Below, piece after piece: positions 18,535 through 28,292 of a DNA stretch of 64,000 nucleotides. Numbering within the stretch: position 1 is the stretch's first letter; every line of letters begins with the position of its first letter. The notes under the pieces were generated by a model. It saw only the letters and a program-made list of their open reading frames with translations, made no database searches and was not told the origin of the DNA. The position numbers were made by a program, and so were the translations under genes. The stretch lies in NCBI RefSeq assembly GCF_022919095.1, contig NZ_CP095073.1, positions 2,108,001 to 2,172,000 of the forward strand, read 5' to 3'. The DNA is from Halobacillus salinarum (lineage in GTDB: Bacteria > Bacillota > Bacilli > Bacillales > Halobacillaceae).

Positions 18535-20352
18535 ATGGCAGGACAAATACCAGAAGAACTCGTCGATGAGATAAGAAAGTCTTCAGAGATCGTTGATGTG
18601 ATCGGTGAGTACGTACAATTAAAGAGGCAAGGCAGGAATTATTTTGGTCTCTGTCCTTTCCACGGGGAAAATACTCCTTCTTTTTCCGTATCTAGTGACA
18701 AGCAGATTTTTCATTGCTTTGGATGTGGAAAGGGAGGGAATGTGTACACCTTTCTAATGGAAATGGAAGGCTATAGTTTTATTGAAGCAGTAAAACATTT
18801 AGCTGAACAAAATGGTGTTCAGCTCCCTGAGCACCAGCAGGAAGAAAATCAGCCGGAGCGAAGTCCCGAGTCTCAGCAGATTCTGGAAGCTCATGAATGG
18901 CTCACTAAGCTTTACCATCACTTGCTGAAAAATTCAAAGGATGGAAAAGACGCCTATCAATATTTATTAGATCGAGGATTTACGGATGAATTAATTAACC
19001 GTTACCAAATTGGGTTTTCGCCAAGATCCAGAGATTTTGTCGTTACCTTTCTTGAAAAGAAAGGCTTTCATCCACAGACCATGGTTAAAGCAGGGCTGCT
19101 CAATGCAGATAACGATGGGAATTATCATGATCGTTTTAACGGAAGAGTCATATTTCCACTCCGTAACCATCTAGGTAAAACAGTGGCTTTTGCCGGCCGC
19201 TCGTTAGGCGATCAGCAGCCAAAGTATATTAACAGTCCCGAAACGGAACTTTTCCATAAAGGGAAGCTGTTGTATAACTTTGACCTTGCCAGGTCTGCGA
19301 TTCGAAAACAGAATAGTGTAGTCTTATTTGAAGGTTTTGCAGATGTTATTTCTGCTTATCAATCAGGAGTGCATAACGCTGTCGGTACAATGGGCACCTC
19401 AATTTCAACCACCCAGGCTAAATTGTTGAAGCGTTACGCTGATAAAGCAATTATTTGCTACGATGGAGACCAGGCAGGAATTAACGCAGCAGTAAAAGCA
19501 GCCAAGCTGGTGCGCGATGTAGGTTTACAGACTTATGTAGCTCGGCTCCCGGAGGGTCAGGACCCCGATGATTTCATTCAAGAAAACGGGGCAGACCGGT
19601 TTAAACGGGAGATCATCGATGCGAGCGAAACCTATACTTCCTTTATGATGTCTATTCTAAGAAGAGATTACAATCTTAATCTAGAAGGAGATCGCATCGC
19701 CTATATCGAAGAGGTATTGAAAGAGGTAGCCAAGATCACAGGCGCGATTGAAAAAGAATACTATCTTCAGGAGTTATCTAAGGAATTTAACATATCCTTT
19801 AATACTTTGAAAGAAGAACTTGATCAAATCAGTGTACAAACACAGCCTGTAAAGGATAACCAACAGCAGAAACGCCATACTAATCGTAGAAACGATTATT
19901 CACTGCAGCAAAAACTTCTTCCAGCTTTTCATAATGCTGAACGGAAGCTCATTGCATATATGTTGAAAGATTCAATTATTGCTGATAGAGTTCAGGAGGA
20001 AATCGGAGGAGCCTTTAATATTTCTGACCACCAGGTTATTGTTACTTATCTTTATGCATATTATGAAGACGGTAACGATCCGGATATCAGTCAGTTTGTG
20101 GAGAGGCTGGATGATCCTTCACTTAAAGACCTGGTTATCCAGCTGGCCATGGCGCCAGCTGAAGAGGAACTTTCAGACCAGGAGCTTCAAGATTACATTT
20201 ATAGGATTCAGCTTGAATCCCATGACAGAAAGGACATTAAAACTCTTGAAGCTGAGATGAAAGCTGCAGAGCAGCATAATGATCCTATTAAAGCAGCTCA
20301 GATAGGCATGGAAATACTGCAGCGAAAGAAAAACTTAAAAAACACTCATTGA
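18535..20352 (+). CDS. dnaG: DNA primase
   Basis: This 605-residue primase has a CHC2 zinc site (Cys40, His43, Cys61, Cys64) and a TOPRIM core with FEGFADV and CYDGDQAG. The C-terminal helicase-interaction domain follows a Gln-rich linker near residue 440. It makes RNA primers at replication forks with DnaC/DnaB helicase. I take ATG 18535, matching the family start; the earlier ATG at 18523 adds four residues. There is no strong ribosome site before either. sigA follows 35 bases later, forming the conserved macromolecular synthesis operon without rpsU. Confidence 0.95.
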   Translation: MAGQIPEELVDEIRKSSEIVDVIGEYVQLKRQGRNYFGLCPFHGENTPSFSVSSDKQIFHCFGCGKGGNVYTFLMEMEGYSFIEAVKHLAEQNGVQLPEHQQEENQPERSPESQQILEAHEWLTKLYHHLLKNSKDGKDAYQYLLDRGFTDELINRYQIGFSPRSRDFVVTFLEKKGFHPQTMVKAGLLNADNDGNYHDRFNGRVIFPLRNHLGKTVAFAGRSLGDQQPKYINSPETELFHKGKLLYNFDLARSAIRKQNSVVLFEGFADVISAYQSGVHNAVGTMGTSISTTQAKLLKRYADKAIICYDGDQAGINAAVKAAKLVRDVGLQTYVARLPEGQDPDDFIQENGADRFKREIIDASETYTSFMMSILRRDYNLNLEGDRIAYIEEVLKEVAKITGAIEKEYYLQELSKEFNISFNTLKEELDQISVQTQPVKDNQQQKRHTNRRNDYSLQQKLLPAFHNAERKLIAYMLKDSIIADRVQEEIGGAFNISDHQVIVTYLYAYYEDGNDPDISQFVERLDDPSLKDLVIQLAMAPAEEELSDQELQDYIYRIQLESHDRKDIKTLEAEMKAAEQHNDPIKAAQIGMEILQRKKNLKNTH

Positions 20353-20387
20353 GGTTTGGATAGATATGTTGGAAGGAGGGGGAACTT

Positions 20388-21515
20388 ATGGCAGATAAGC
20401 AGCAACAGCCATTACGTTCTAAAGAAAATGAAAACGAACTGACACTGGAACAAGCAAAAGACCAAGTGTTGGAGATTGGGAAAAAGCGGGGTGTCCTTGC
20501 CTACGAAGAAGTAGCAGAAAAACTCTCCAGCTTTGAGTTAGATTCAGATCAGATGGATGAATTTTACGAGCACTTAAACGATCAGGGCGTAGAAGTCATC
20601 GGTGATTCCGATCAGGATCCAAGCATGCAGCAGCTGAATAAAGAAGAAGAATTCGATCTAAATGACTTGAGCGTACCGCCAGGTGTTAAAATAAATGATC
20701 CAGTTCGAATGTACTTGAAAGAAATAGGCAGAGTAAACCTTCTATCCGCGAAGGATGAGATTAGTCTTGCTCAGCGGATTGAAAATGGTGATGAAGCAGC
20801 TAAGCGTGAGCTGGCAGAAGCAAACCTGCGCCTTGTAGTAAGTATTGCAAAACGGTATGTTGGCCGTGGAATGCTCTTTCTCGATTTAATTCAGGAAGGA
20901 AATATGGGTCTGATCAAAGCAGTGGAGAAATTTGACTATCGAAAAGGATACAAATTCAGTACGTATGCTACATGGTGGATCAGACAGGCTATTACCCGTG
21001 CAATAGCCGACCAGGCACGTACGATCAGGATTCCAGTCCACATGGTGGAAACCATTAATAAGCTGATCCGTGTGCAAAGGCAGCTTCTTCAGGATCTGGG
21101 CCGTGAACCAACGCCAGAGGAAATCGCTCAAGATATGGAGCTAACTCCTGATAAAGTTCGGGAAATTTTAAAGATTGCCCAGGAACCTGTTTCTCTGGAA
21201 ACGCCAATTGGTGAAGAGGATGATTCTCATCTAGGTGATTTTATTGAGGACCAGGAAGCTACCTCTCCATCTGACCATGCTGCTTATGAACTTTTAAAAG
21301 AACAGCTCGAAGATGTTCTTGATACCTTGACCGACCGTGAAGAAAACGTTCTTCGCCTTCGTTTCGGCCTTGATGATGGCCGTACACGTACTCTTGAAGA
21401 GGTAGGAAAGGTTTTTGGAGTCACAAGGGAAAGAATCCGACAAATTGAAGCCAAAGCCCTTCGTAAGCTAAGACACCCTAGCCGCAGCAAACGATTAAAA
21501 GACTTCATGGAATAG
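20388..21515 (+). CDS. sigA: RNA polymerase primary sigma factor SigA
   Basis: This 375-residue group 1 sigma factor has region 1.1, region 1.2 ([17 protein letters not shown]) and region 2 ([28 protein letters not shown], with the -10 reader [10 protein letters not shown]). It also has region 3 and a region 4 helix-turn-helix ([20 protein letters not shown]). It directs housekeeping transcription. A strong GGAGGGGG site precedes the ATG, and a terminator lies 14 bases after the stop. Confidence 0.98.
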   Translation: MADKQQQPLRSKENENELTLEQAKDQVLEIGKKRGVLAYEEVAEKLSSFELDSDQMDEFYEHLNDQGVEVIGDSDQDPSMQQLNKEEEFDLNDLSVPPGVKINDPVRMYLKEIGRVNLLSAKDEISLAQRIENGDEAAKRELAEANLRLVVSIAKRYVGRGMLFLDLIQEGNMGLIKAVEKFDYRKGYKFSTYATWWIRQAITRAIADQARTIRIPVHMVETINKLIRVQRQLLQDLGREPTPEEIAQDMELTPDKVREILKIAQEPVSLETPIGEEDDSHLGDFIEDQEATSPSDHAAYELLKEQLEDVLDTLTDREENVLRLRFGLDDGRTRTLEEVGKVFGVTRERIRQIEAKALRKLRHPSRSKRLKDFME

Positions 21516-21528
21516 AGAATTGGAATTG

Positions 21529-21575
21529 CTCAGGGCCATCATCACGCTTTTTCGCGGATGGGTCCTGGGCTTTTT
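21529..21575 (+). terminator. terminator after sigA
   Basis: CTCAGGGCCATC pairs with GATGGGTCCTGGG over a loop containing CGC/GCG, followed by TTTTT. Confidence 0.8.
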
Positions 21576-21611
21576 ATATGAATGGGGTGATCCAAACTGG
21601 CTGAGGACCGT

Positions 21612-22172
21612 ATGCAAACCATTATAAATGAAATTAAGTATTGGAAACAAAATCATCTGCTGCCTCAAGAATACTGCGATTACTTGCTGGCTTTGTACAC
21701 CCAGGGGGAAGGGGTTACAGACGATTTGCCAGATGCACTAAAGGATGCTTCCTATTCCAAGACCTTCACCATCGTCAAATTATTGTGCTGTTTAATTTTG
21801 TTACCCCTTTCATTTCTTGTCATTTATTTTACTCAAATAGGCTTGCTTTTGCAAACAGGGCTTTTGTCGACATTTGTTCTCCTTGTTTTTTGGATCGCAA
21901 AAGATTTGAAAAGCAAAAACAGCCCGCTGTTTCATATGCCGGCTATTGCAGGGTTTTTAATTCTTCTTCTCACCACTGTAAGTATGTTTCATCATTTTTA
22001 CAGCCATAATATAAGTATCTATGTAGTCGTAATGGTCAATAGTCTAGTATGGCTGTTCATTGGTAAGAGAACAAACCTACATTACTTAACTGCCTCGGGA
22101 ATAATCGGACTGACTTTAATGGTCATCATGCTTGTTTTGCAAGTTTTCACGGGTTATCCCTTTTCTAAGTAA
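21612..22172 (+). CDS. uncharacterised four- to five-helix membrane protein
   Basis: This 186-residue protein is not one I can name. A short polar N-terminus (IINEIKYWKQNHLLPQEYCDYLLALYTQGEG) resembles the helical start seen in DUF2157-like Bacillus proteins, where a similar segment leads a membrane domain. Four to five hydrophobic helices follow from residue 55 to 180, with little loop sequence. It lies between sigA and cccA with its own short gaps. The ATG at 21612 has only GAGGA four bases away; a GGGGTGA site further upstream would suit an in-frame CTG at 21597, so the start is uncertain. Confidence 0.7.
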   Translation: MQTIINEIKYWKQNHLLPQEYCDYLLALYTQGEGVTDDLPDALKDASYSKTFTIVKLLCCLILLPLSFLVIYFTQIGLLLQTGLLSTFVLLVFWIAKDLKSKNSPLFHMPAIAGFLILLLTTVSMFHHFYSHNISIYVVVMVNSLVWLFIGKRTNLHYLTASGIIGLTLMVIMLVLQVFTGYPFSK

Positions 22173-22244
22173 AGGTTTTCAAGTAAAATGAATGTAGTCT
22201 ATCTCTCTCTTTCTTAAAGGGGATACATAAGGAGGTTACTCGAG

Positions 22245-22622
22245 ATGAAAAGAAACCCTGTGGTTCCTTTTGCAATTATTGCAGTTCTCGGTATAGTCGC
22301 AATGATCATTATTTCAACTGCTGGAATAAACCAGAAAGAAGCCATTGAGAATGCAGAAAAAAATGGCGGCAAAACTGAAGAACAGCAGTCCGGTGGCTCT
22401 GATGCTTCTCCGGAAGAACTTTTTAAAGCAAAATGTGCAACATGCCACGGTGGAGACCTTAGTGGCGGGGTAGGGCCAAACCTGCAAAAAGTAGGGGGTC
22501 GTTACTCAGCAGAGGAAATTCAAAACATAATTAAAAATGGTAAAGGATCTCAAATGCCGCCAGGGCTTTACCAAGGGGAACAGGCTAAAAAGATTGCCGA
22601 GTGGCTGGCTAAAAAGAAATAA
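22245..22622 (+). CDS. cccA: membrane-anchored cytochrome c-550
   Basis: This 125-residue protein has one N-terminal membrane anchor (residues 8–26), a Glu/Gly/Ser-rich linker and a C-terminal class I cytochrome c domain. The heme site is CATCH (Cys64, Cys67, His68) and the probable axial methionine is Met104 in SQMPPG. It faces outward and carries electrons between the bc complex and a terminal oxidase. AAGGAGG precedes the ATG. Position between sigA and trmK matches B. subtilis cccA. Confidence 0.95.
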   Translation: MKRNPVVPFAIIAVLGIVAMIIISTAGINQKEAIENAEKNGGKTEEQQSGGSDASPEELFKAKCATCHGGDLSGGVGPNLQKVGGRYSAEEIQNIIKNGKGSQMPPGLYQGEQAKKIAEWLAKKK

Positions 22623-22627
22623 ACCGT

Positions 22628-22665
22628 AAGAAAAGCTTTCTGGTTTCATGCAGAGGGCTTTTCTT
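22628..22665 (+). terminator. terminator between cccA and trmK
   Basis: AAGAAAAGC and GCTTTTCTT pair, with further pairing of TTTCTG and CAGAGG toward the loop. It ends just before the trmK ribosome site. Confidence 0.65.
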
Positions 22666-22681
22666 TATGAGGAGCAGTAAA

Positions 22682-23389
22682 ATGAATGTATATCAATTGT
22701 CTAAACGATTAGAAAGAGTGGCAGATTATCTTCCAAGTGACAGCTGTTTTGCTGATATTGGTTCAGACCATGCTTACTTACCTTGTTACGTGTGTTTAAA
22801 CGATTCCGAAGCAAAAGCAATTGCTGGTGAAGTGAATGTGGGGCCATATGAAAGTGCTTTATCAGAAGTTCGTAACCAGAATCTTGAAGATCGAATTGAA
22901 GTGAGGCTTGGTGATGGTTTGGAAGTTTTAGAACCTGGCGAAGTCAGACAAGTAGTCATAGCAGGAATGGGCGGCTCTCTTATTAAAAACATCCTCGACC
23001 GCGGGAAAGAAAAATTAAAGAATGTTGACCGAATAATCGTACAGCCGAATATTGGTGCAAAATTTCTGCGAGAGTGGTTTATTGAACAGAAGTACCAATT
23101 AACGAAAGAAGAAATTCTTGAAGAAAATGGTCATACCTATGAAATATTAATCGCTCAGCCCGGGGATCCTCTTGTTTGTTACCAAAAGGACATCTTCTCA
23201 AAACAGCTTCTTTTTGGGCCACACCTATTAAAGGAACGGCCCGAGGTGTTTAGGCAGAAATGGAAGGAGGAATATGCAAAAAGACAACGGGTACTTACTC
23301 AGATTAATAAATCTAAAGAACCTCATTTAGAGAAAATGAATGAGGTGAGAACGGAAATGGAATGGATCGAGGAGGTCTTGGCGATATGA
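22682..23389 (+). CDS. trmK: tRNA (adenine22-N1)-methyltransferase
   Basis: This 235-residue SAM-dependent enzyme has motif I FADIGSDHAYLPCYV, a VVIAGMGGSLI block and an IVQPNIGAKFLREW catalytic region. TrmK makes m1A22 in bacterial tRNAs. The ATG at 22682 follows GAGGAG, giving the family N-terminus NVYQLSKRLERVADYLP. Its stop overlaps the yqfO start by four bases (ATGA), the same coupled pair as B. subtilis yqfN-yqfO. Confidence 0.94.
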   Translation: MNVYQLSKRLERVADYLPSDSCFADIGSDHAYLPCYVCLNDSEAKAIAGEVNVGPYESALSEVRNQNLEDRIEVRLGDGLEVLEPGEVRQVVIAGMGGSLIKNILDRGKEKLKNVDRIIVQPNIGAKFLREWFIEQKYQLTKEEILEENGHTYEILIAQPGDPLVCYQKDIFSKQLLFGPHLLKERPEVFRQKWKEEYAKRQRVLTQINKSKEPHLEKMNEVRTEMEWIEEVLAI

Positions 23390-24501
23390 ATCAAATAACT
23401 GGACAGACGCTTATTAAGGAATTTGAAAAATGGTCACCTAAGTCGCTGGCTTTCGATTGGGATAATGTGGGTCTTCAAGTAGGAACACTTCATAAGCCGA
23501 TTAATAAGGTAATGATCACCTTAGATGTCCTTGAAAACGTAGTGGAAGAGGCGATTGAAAAAAATATTGATTTAATCATAGCCCACCACCCTCTGCTCTT
23601 TGTTTCCCTTAAACAGATCAATTTGGATACACCAAAAGGAAGAGTCATCCAGAAACTGATCCAGCATGACATTACCGTATATGCGGCTCATACGAATTTG
23701 GATATTGCTGAAGGCGGTGTAAACGATGTGCTGGCAGAAGCATTGGATCTGCATGAATTACAGCCGCTTATTCCGACAGGAGAAGATGATCTTTATAAGC
23801 TTGCTGTATTTGTTCCCGAAGATCACGCAGAAAAGGTGAGAGACGCTGTGAGCGAAGCTGGTGCCGGCTATATTGGAAATTACAGTCACTGTACTTTTCA
23901 GATTGCAGGAGAAGGCTCTTTTATGCCTCAAGAAGGAACCAATCCTTTCCTTGGCAAGCAGGGCACTCTTGAAAAGGTAAAAGAAAAACGAATAGAGACA
24001 ATTGTGCCTAAATCAAAGCTGAATCAAGTGATTCAAGCGATGCAGACGGCCCATCCTTACGAAGAAGCTGCGTATGATCTCTATCAGCTGGAAAACAAAG
24101 GAGAAAAAATTGGTGTTGGGCGAATAGGTGTTCTTGAACGCCCGATGACTTTAGAAAGACTGGCTGAAAAAGTGAAAGAAAAATACCAAATCCCTGCGTT
24201 AAGAGTAACCGGGAACTTGAATAAGAACGCAAAAAAGGTAGCTATTCTTGGAGGAAGTGGAGAAAAGTATATTCATCAGGCGGGACAAATGGGAGCAGAT
24301 GTTTATATTACTGGTGATATGACTTTCCACATGGCACAGGATGCACAGGAGATGGGGCTGTCAGTAATCGATCCAGGCCATCATGTAGAAAAGCTTGTCT
24401 GTGCAAAAATTAAAGAATATCTAGAAAATCAGTGCGGGTTTGAAAAAGAAGTCACCTTTTATTTATCAGAAGCAAATACTGAACCATTTACATTTTTGTA
24501 A
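23386..24501 (+). CDS. yqfO: Nif3-like dinuclear metal protein YqfO
   Basis: This 371-residue member of the Nif3/DUF34 family has metal ligands in IAHHPLLF, AAHTNLDIA and, near the end, DPGHHVEK. The inserted CutA1/PII-like domain (about residues 125–230, LYKLAVFVPEDHAEKVRDAV) is typical of Gram-positive members. Function is unsettled. ATG 23386 overlaps the trmK stop and follows GAGGAGG. A bidirectional terminator separates it from ispH on the other strand. Confidence 0.93.
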   Translation: MNQITGQTLIKEFEKWSPKSLAFDWDNVGLQVGTLHKPINKVMITLDVLENVVEEAIEKNIDLIIAHHPLLFVSLKQINLDTPKGRVIQKLIQHDITVYAAHTNLDIAEGGVNDVLAEALDLHELQPLIPTGEDDLYKLAVFVPEDHAEKVRDAVSEAGAGYIGNYSHCTFQIAGEGSFMPQEGTNPFLGKQGTLEKVKEKRIETIVPKSKLNQVIQAMQTAHPYEEAAYDLYQLENKGEKIGVGRIGVLERPMTLERLAEKVKEKYQIPALRVTGNLNKNAKKVAILGGSGEKYIHQAGQMGADVYITGDMTFHMAQDAQEMGLSVIDPGHHVEKLVCAKIKEYLENQCGFEKEVTFYLSEANTEPFTFL

Positions 24502-24506
24502 AAGTA

Positions 24507-24543
24507 AAGACCACTTGCCTTAAGGAGGCAGTGGTCTTATTTG
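24507..24543. terminator. bidirectional terminator between yqfO and ispH
   Basis: AAGACCACTTGCC and GGCAGTGGTCTT form a 12-bp stem with one bulge, flanked by A-rich and T-rich sides. It serves two converging genes. Confidence 0.8.
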
Positions 24544-25496
24544 TTACTTTGTTTTCTTTTTTGCCTTTACGCGTGGAAGGATTTTCTTCTGTTCCACTTT
24601 GGATTCCAAGATCCAAGTCTCTTCATTTCCTGGATCATAGGCTTCAATAAATTTGATCACTTCTTTTGTTATCGGCGTCGGTGTAGAAGCTCCTGCAGTA
24701 ACAGCTACTTTCTGTACGCCTTGTAACCAATCCAATTCAATTTCAGTGACATCAGCAATTCGATAAGCTTCTGTACCTGCCACTTCTTTTGAAACCTGTG
24801 CCAGGCGGTTTGAATTATTACTTCTTGGGTCGCCAACGACCAGCGTTAAATCGGCCTCTTTAGCTTGTTCGGCCACAGCCTCTTGTCTTACTTGTGTGGC
24901 CATGCAAATTTCCTGGTGTTTTTCAACGTGAGGATATTTTTCTTTCACCGTCTCCATAACATCATAGACATCCCATTGGCTCATTGTCGTCTGGTTAGTA
25001 ATCAACAATTTCTCGCTATCCACTTCAAGGTCTTTGACGTCTTCTTCTGTCTGAACAAGATGTACTTTACCAGGGCAACGCCCATTGCACCTTCAGGTTC
25101 GGGGTGCCCTTTTTTTCCAACATAAATGATTTCATAGCCTTCTTTTACTTTTTCACGGATTAAATCGTGGGTGTTTGTGACGTCAGGGCAAGTCGCATCT
25201 AAAGCGGTTAAACCTTTCGCTTTTGCACGCTCTTTCACTTCCGGAGAGACTCCGTGCGCAGTGAAGATTACAGTTCCTTCATGAATACCATCAAGTAAAT
25301 CCATACGATTTTTTCCGTCTACTGTGATGATTCCTTCATTATTAAATGCTTCCGTAACATGAGTATTGTGCACAATCATTCCAAGGATATATATAGGCCG
25401 CGGGAGGTTAGGGTCTTTGGCTGCATTCTGGGCAATGACCATAGCATCTACGACTCCGTAGCAGTAACCACGCGGGGCAATTTTAATAACTTCCAT
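24544..25496 (-). pseudogene. ispH: 4-hydroxy-3-methylbut-2-enyl diphosphate reductase, frameshifted
   Basis: The N-terminal half (from 25496, with Cys12 of the 4Fe-4S cluster in GYCYGV and DATCPDVT) and the C-terminal half (with the third cysteine in [13 protein letters not shown]) are in different frames. The break is at GGG 25073–25075: one more G restores [19 protein letters not shown] and a single 317-residue protein, normal for Bacillus IspH. The enzyme makes IPP and DMAPP in the MEP pathway and should be indispensable. I therefore think this is a sequence error and that the real gene is intact; a recent mutation is the less likely alternative. It is transcribed divergently from cshB. 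Confidence 0.93.
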
Positions 25497-25657
25497 GCAT
25501 GCGTTCCTCCTCTTATGACAATTCTATAAATCGTCCAAGTTTCATTATAAAGGGTAAACTGAAAGTTGACAAAGATTCTCTTCGAATGGTTATCGTGCAT
25601 TTATCATCATACTCTATTATAATGGGGAAGGAACACTTTTCATTAAAGGAGAAATTT

Positions 25658-26980
25658 ATGAGCAAACATACATTTGAACAGTATGCCATCAATGCGACGG
25701 TGAGCCATGTGATAAAGAAGCTGGGCTTTCAAGAGCCAACCCCTATCCAGCAACAGGTTCTTCCTGCTGCTTTAAGAGGTGAAAGCCTAATCGGTCAGTC
25801 CCATACTGGCTCTGGCAAAACGCACGCTTTTTTGCTTCCGATGCTGAATAAGATGGAAGAAAATTTAAACCAGGTCCAGTATGTCATTACTGCCCCCACC
25901 AGGGAATTAGCTATACAATTATATGATGAAGTAAAAAAAGCGATTCAACTTGCAGAGAAGGAAGAAAGCTGGATTGCAAAGCTGGTCATCGGTGGTACGG
26001 ATAAACAGAAAATGATGGAGAAACTGGCCTCCAATCCTCCTCAAATCGTTGTAGGAACGCCGGGCAGGATTCTCGACATGGTGAAAGAAGAAGCGTTAAA
26101 CTTCGGAACTGTCAAAGCATTTGTCATTGATGAAGCTGATTTGATGGTTGATTTAGGATTTATGGAAGATGTCGATCAAATCCTCATACACACCAATCCA
26201 GAAGTTCAGATCATGGTCTTTTCTGCGACCATTCCAGAACGGCTGCAGCCGTTTTTAAAAAAATACCTTGATAATCCGACTCATATCCAAATTCAAGATC
26301 AAAAGCCTGCTCCGGAATCGATGGAACATAGGCTCATTCCGCTTCGCCACAAGCATCCTGCTGATATCATTATCGAGATTTCAAAGACGATCCAGCCTTA
26401 CCTCGCTATTATTTTCACTAATGGCAAAGACCAAGCGGATGAACTTGCTGAGGCATTGCTGGATAGAGGGCTGGAAACAGGCATCATTCACGGCGGTCTG
26501 TCTCCTCGTGAGCGAAAACGCATGCTCAAAGATCTCCAAAGTTTGCGTTATCAGTATATCGTTGCTACTGATCTTGCAGCACGAGGCATTGATATTCAGG
26601 GTGTCAGTCACGTGATTAATGCCAGTCTCCCGAAAGAAGAAGAATTTTATATTCACCGGGTCGGCAGAACAGCACGTGCAGGTTTACAAGGAACGGCCAT
26701 CAATTTGTATAAAGAAGAGGATCTTCCTCTGATCGAAAAATTAGAGAAGCGCGGATTGGAATTTGAATTTTACGACATTCGAAATCAAGAATGGAAAAAA
26801 ATCAAAGCTCATAATGTAAGGCAGACGCGTCAGCCAAAAGACACAGAACTTGATAAGAAAGCGCGTCAGATGGTAAGAAAACCGAAAAAAGTGAAACCAG
26901 GTTATAAAAAGAAAATGAAACGGGCAACAGAAAAAAACAAACGCAAACTAAAGAGAGACAGTTTTCGCAAAGGACGATGA
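25658..26980 (+). CDS. cshB: DEAD-box RNA helicase CshB
   Basis: This 440-residue helicase has motif Q near PTPIQQQV, motif I SHTGSGKTH, motif Ia PTRELA and motif II DEAD. Motif III is SAT and motif VI is HRVGRTARAG. The C-terminus is a strongly basic tail (KPKKVKPGYKKKMKR). CshB works in cold adaptation and RNA metabolism with cold-shock proteins. ATG 25658 follows AAAGGAG and gives the family length; a much earlier in-frame start would run through the ispH promoter region. Confidence 0.94.
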   Translation: MSKHTFEQYAINATVSHVIKKLGFQEPTPIQQQVLPAALRGESLIGQSHTGSGKTHAFLLPMLNKMEENLNQVQYVITAPTRELAIQLYDEVKKAIQLAEKEESWIAKLVIGGTDKQKMMEKLASNPPQIVVGTPGRILDMVKEEALNFGTVKAFVIDEADLMVDLGFMEDVDQILIHTNPEVQIMVFSATIPERLQPFLKKYLDNPTHIQIQDQKPAPESMEHRLIPLRHKHPADIIIEISKTIQPYLAIIFTNGKDQADELAEALLDRGLETGIIHGGLSPRERKRMLKDLQSLRYQYIVATDLAARGIDIQGVSHVINASLPKEEEFYIHRVGRTARAGLQGTAINLYKEEDLPLIEKLEKRGLEFEFYDIRNQEWKKIKAHNVRQTRQPKDTELDKKARQMVRKPKKVKPGYKKKMKRATEKNKRKLKRDSFRKGR

Positions 26981-26999
26981 CTTTTAAGGGGGATAAATG

Positions 27000-27892
27000 A
27001 TGGTAAAGATTGGTTCACACGTATCCATGAAAGGAAAGAAAATGCTTGTAGGGCCAGTGAAGAAGCGGCTTCCTATGGAGCTTCGACATTTATGATTTAC
27101 ACCGGAGCCCCGCAAAATACACGAAGGCGCCCTATTGAAGAATTAAACATTGAGGCGGGCACAGAGCATATGAAAGAGCAGGGGATCACAGATATCGTTG
27201 TCCATGCCCCATATATCATTAATGCTGCAAATACAACGAAACCTGAAACGTTCCAGCTTGCTGTTGACTTCTTGAAAAATGAAATTGAGCGGACAGAAGC
27301 GATAGGAGCTCGTCAAATTGTTTTACACCCGGGTTCACATGTTGGACAAGGGGCAGATAAAGGGATTAAAAAGATAATCGAAGGACTTAACGAAGTTCTG
27401 CACAAAGAACAGAAAGCACAAATAGCTTTGGAAACGATGGCAGGGAAAGGTTCTGAATGTGGAAGAACTTTTGATGAATTGGCCCAGATCATAGATGGTG
27501 TACATTTAAACGATAAACTTTCAATTTGTCTTGATACGTGCCACATTCACGATGCCGGGTATGATGTGGTCGATAATTTTGATGGTGTCCTAGAGGAATT
27601 CGATCGAATCATTGGGCTTGACCGGCTGAAAGTCGTTCATGTCAATGACAGCAAAAATGAACGAGGGGCAGCCAAAGACCGTCACGAAAATATCGGGTTT
27701 GGCCATATCGGTTTTGAAGCTCTTCATAAAGTCGTTCATCATGAAGCGCTTACGGATCTTCCGAAAATATTGGAGACTCCTTATGTGGGGGAAGATAAGA
27801 AGAATAAAAAGCCCCCTTATCGATTTGAAATCAATATGCTGAAAGAGGGCGTATTTGACGACCAATTGAAACAGAAAATTATGCAGCAATAA
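27000..27892 (+). pseudogene. nfo: endonuclease IV, frameshifted near the start
   Basis: The true start is ATG 27000 after AAGGGGG, reading [17 protein letters not shown], after which the frame is lost. Adding one G to the run at 27051–27053 gives [29 protein letters not shown] and an uninterrupted 297-residue protein, the usual Nfo length. Zinc ligands are visible downstream ([38 protein letters not shown]). The enzyme cuts at abasic sites in DNA repair and in spore DNA protection. As submitted, only an N-terminally truncated product could be made. A homopolymer sequence error is the best explanation. Confidence 0.93.
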
Positions 27893-27917
27893 AAGGATGC
27901 GAAACGCATCCTTTTTT
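27891..27917. terminator. bidirectional terminator between nfo and yqfT
   Basis: AAAAGGATGCG (27891–27901) pairs perfectly with CGCATCCTTTT (27905–27915) around AAA, between convergent genes. Confidence 0.88.
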
Positions 27918-28200
27918 ATTTCAGCCAATGTTCGACTCCGTATTCTTTGGCTAATTTTTTTAACAATTGATTAACTTTTTTTGCTGTATCTTTTGAAGTG
28001 ATGGCTGCCAGCTGATTCAGCATTCGTTTTCGTCCTTCTTTCTCAAACGGATTCTCTTTGTTCTTCTTAAGAGCTTTGATGATTTGGGCTGCTTCTTCCT
28101 TTGTTATGGGGATATTGTATTTCTGGCTGTACTGCATCAATTCATTTACGGTTAACTGCTTTAATTTCTGGGTAATGATTTGTTGAAGCACATTTACCAT
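27916..28200 (-). CDS. yqfT: DUF2624 family protein YqfT
   Basis: This 94-residue all-helical, basic protein contains QLTVNELMQYSQKYNIPITKEEA, followed by KRMLNQLAAITSKDTAKKVNQLLKKL. It agrees with the DUF2624 family (B. subtilis YqfT next to nfo). Function is unknown; the two short repeats of helices suggest a small binding protein. It lies on the strand opposite to nfo and the following transglycosylase gene. Confidence 0.82.
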   Translation of the reverse strand: MVNVLQQIITQKLKQLTVNELMQYSQKYNIPITKEEAAQIIKALKKNKENPFEKEGRKRMLNQLAAITSKDTAKKVNQLLKKLAKEYGVEHWLK

Positions 28201-28292
28201 GAGACAGCTTCCTCTCCGTTGATATTCAGTACAACATATGTAATTTCAACGAAAAATGTGTGTCTATAGGAAGGATTAAAGGAGTTGAAGAA

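Noticed and set aside
27916-28200. Minus-strand gene yqfT as a shadow of another frame
   Set aside because: Rejected as shadow: family pattern, a ribosome site and a terminator support a real gene.
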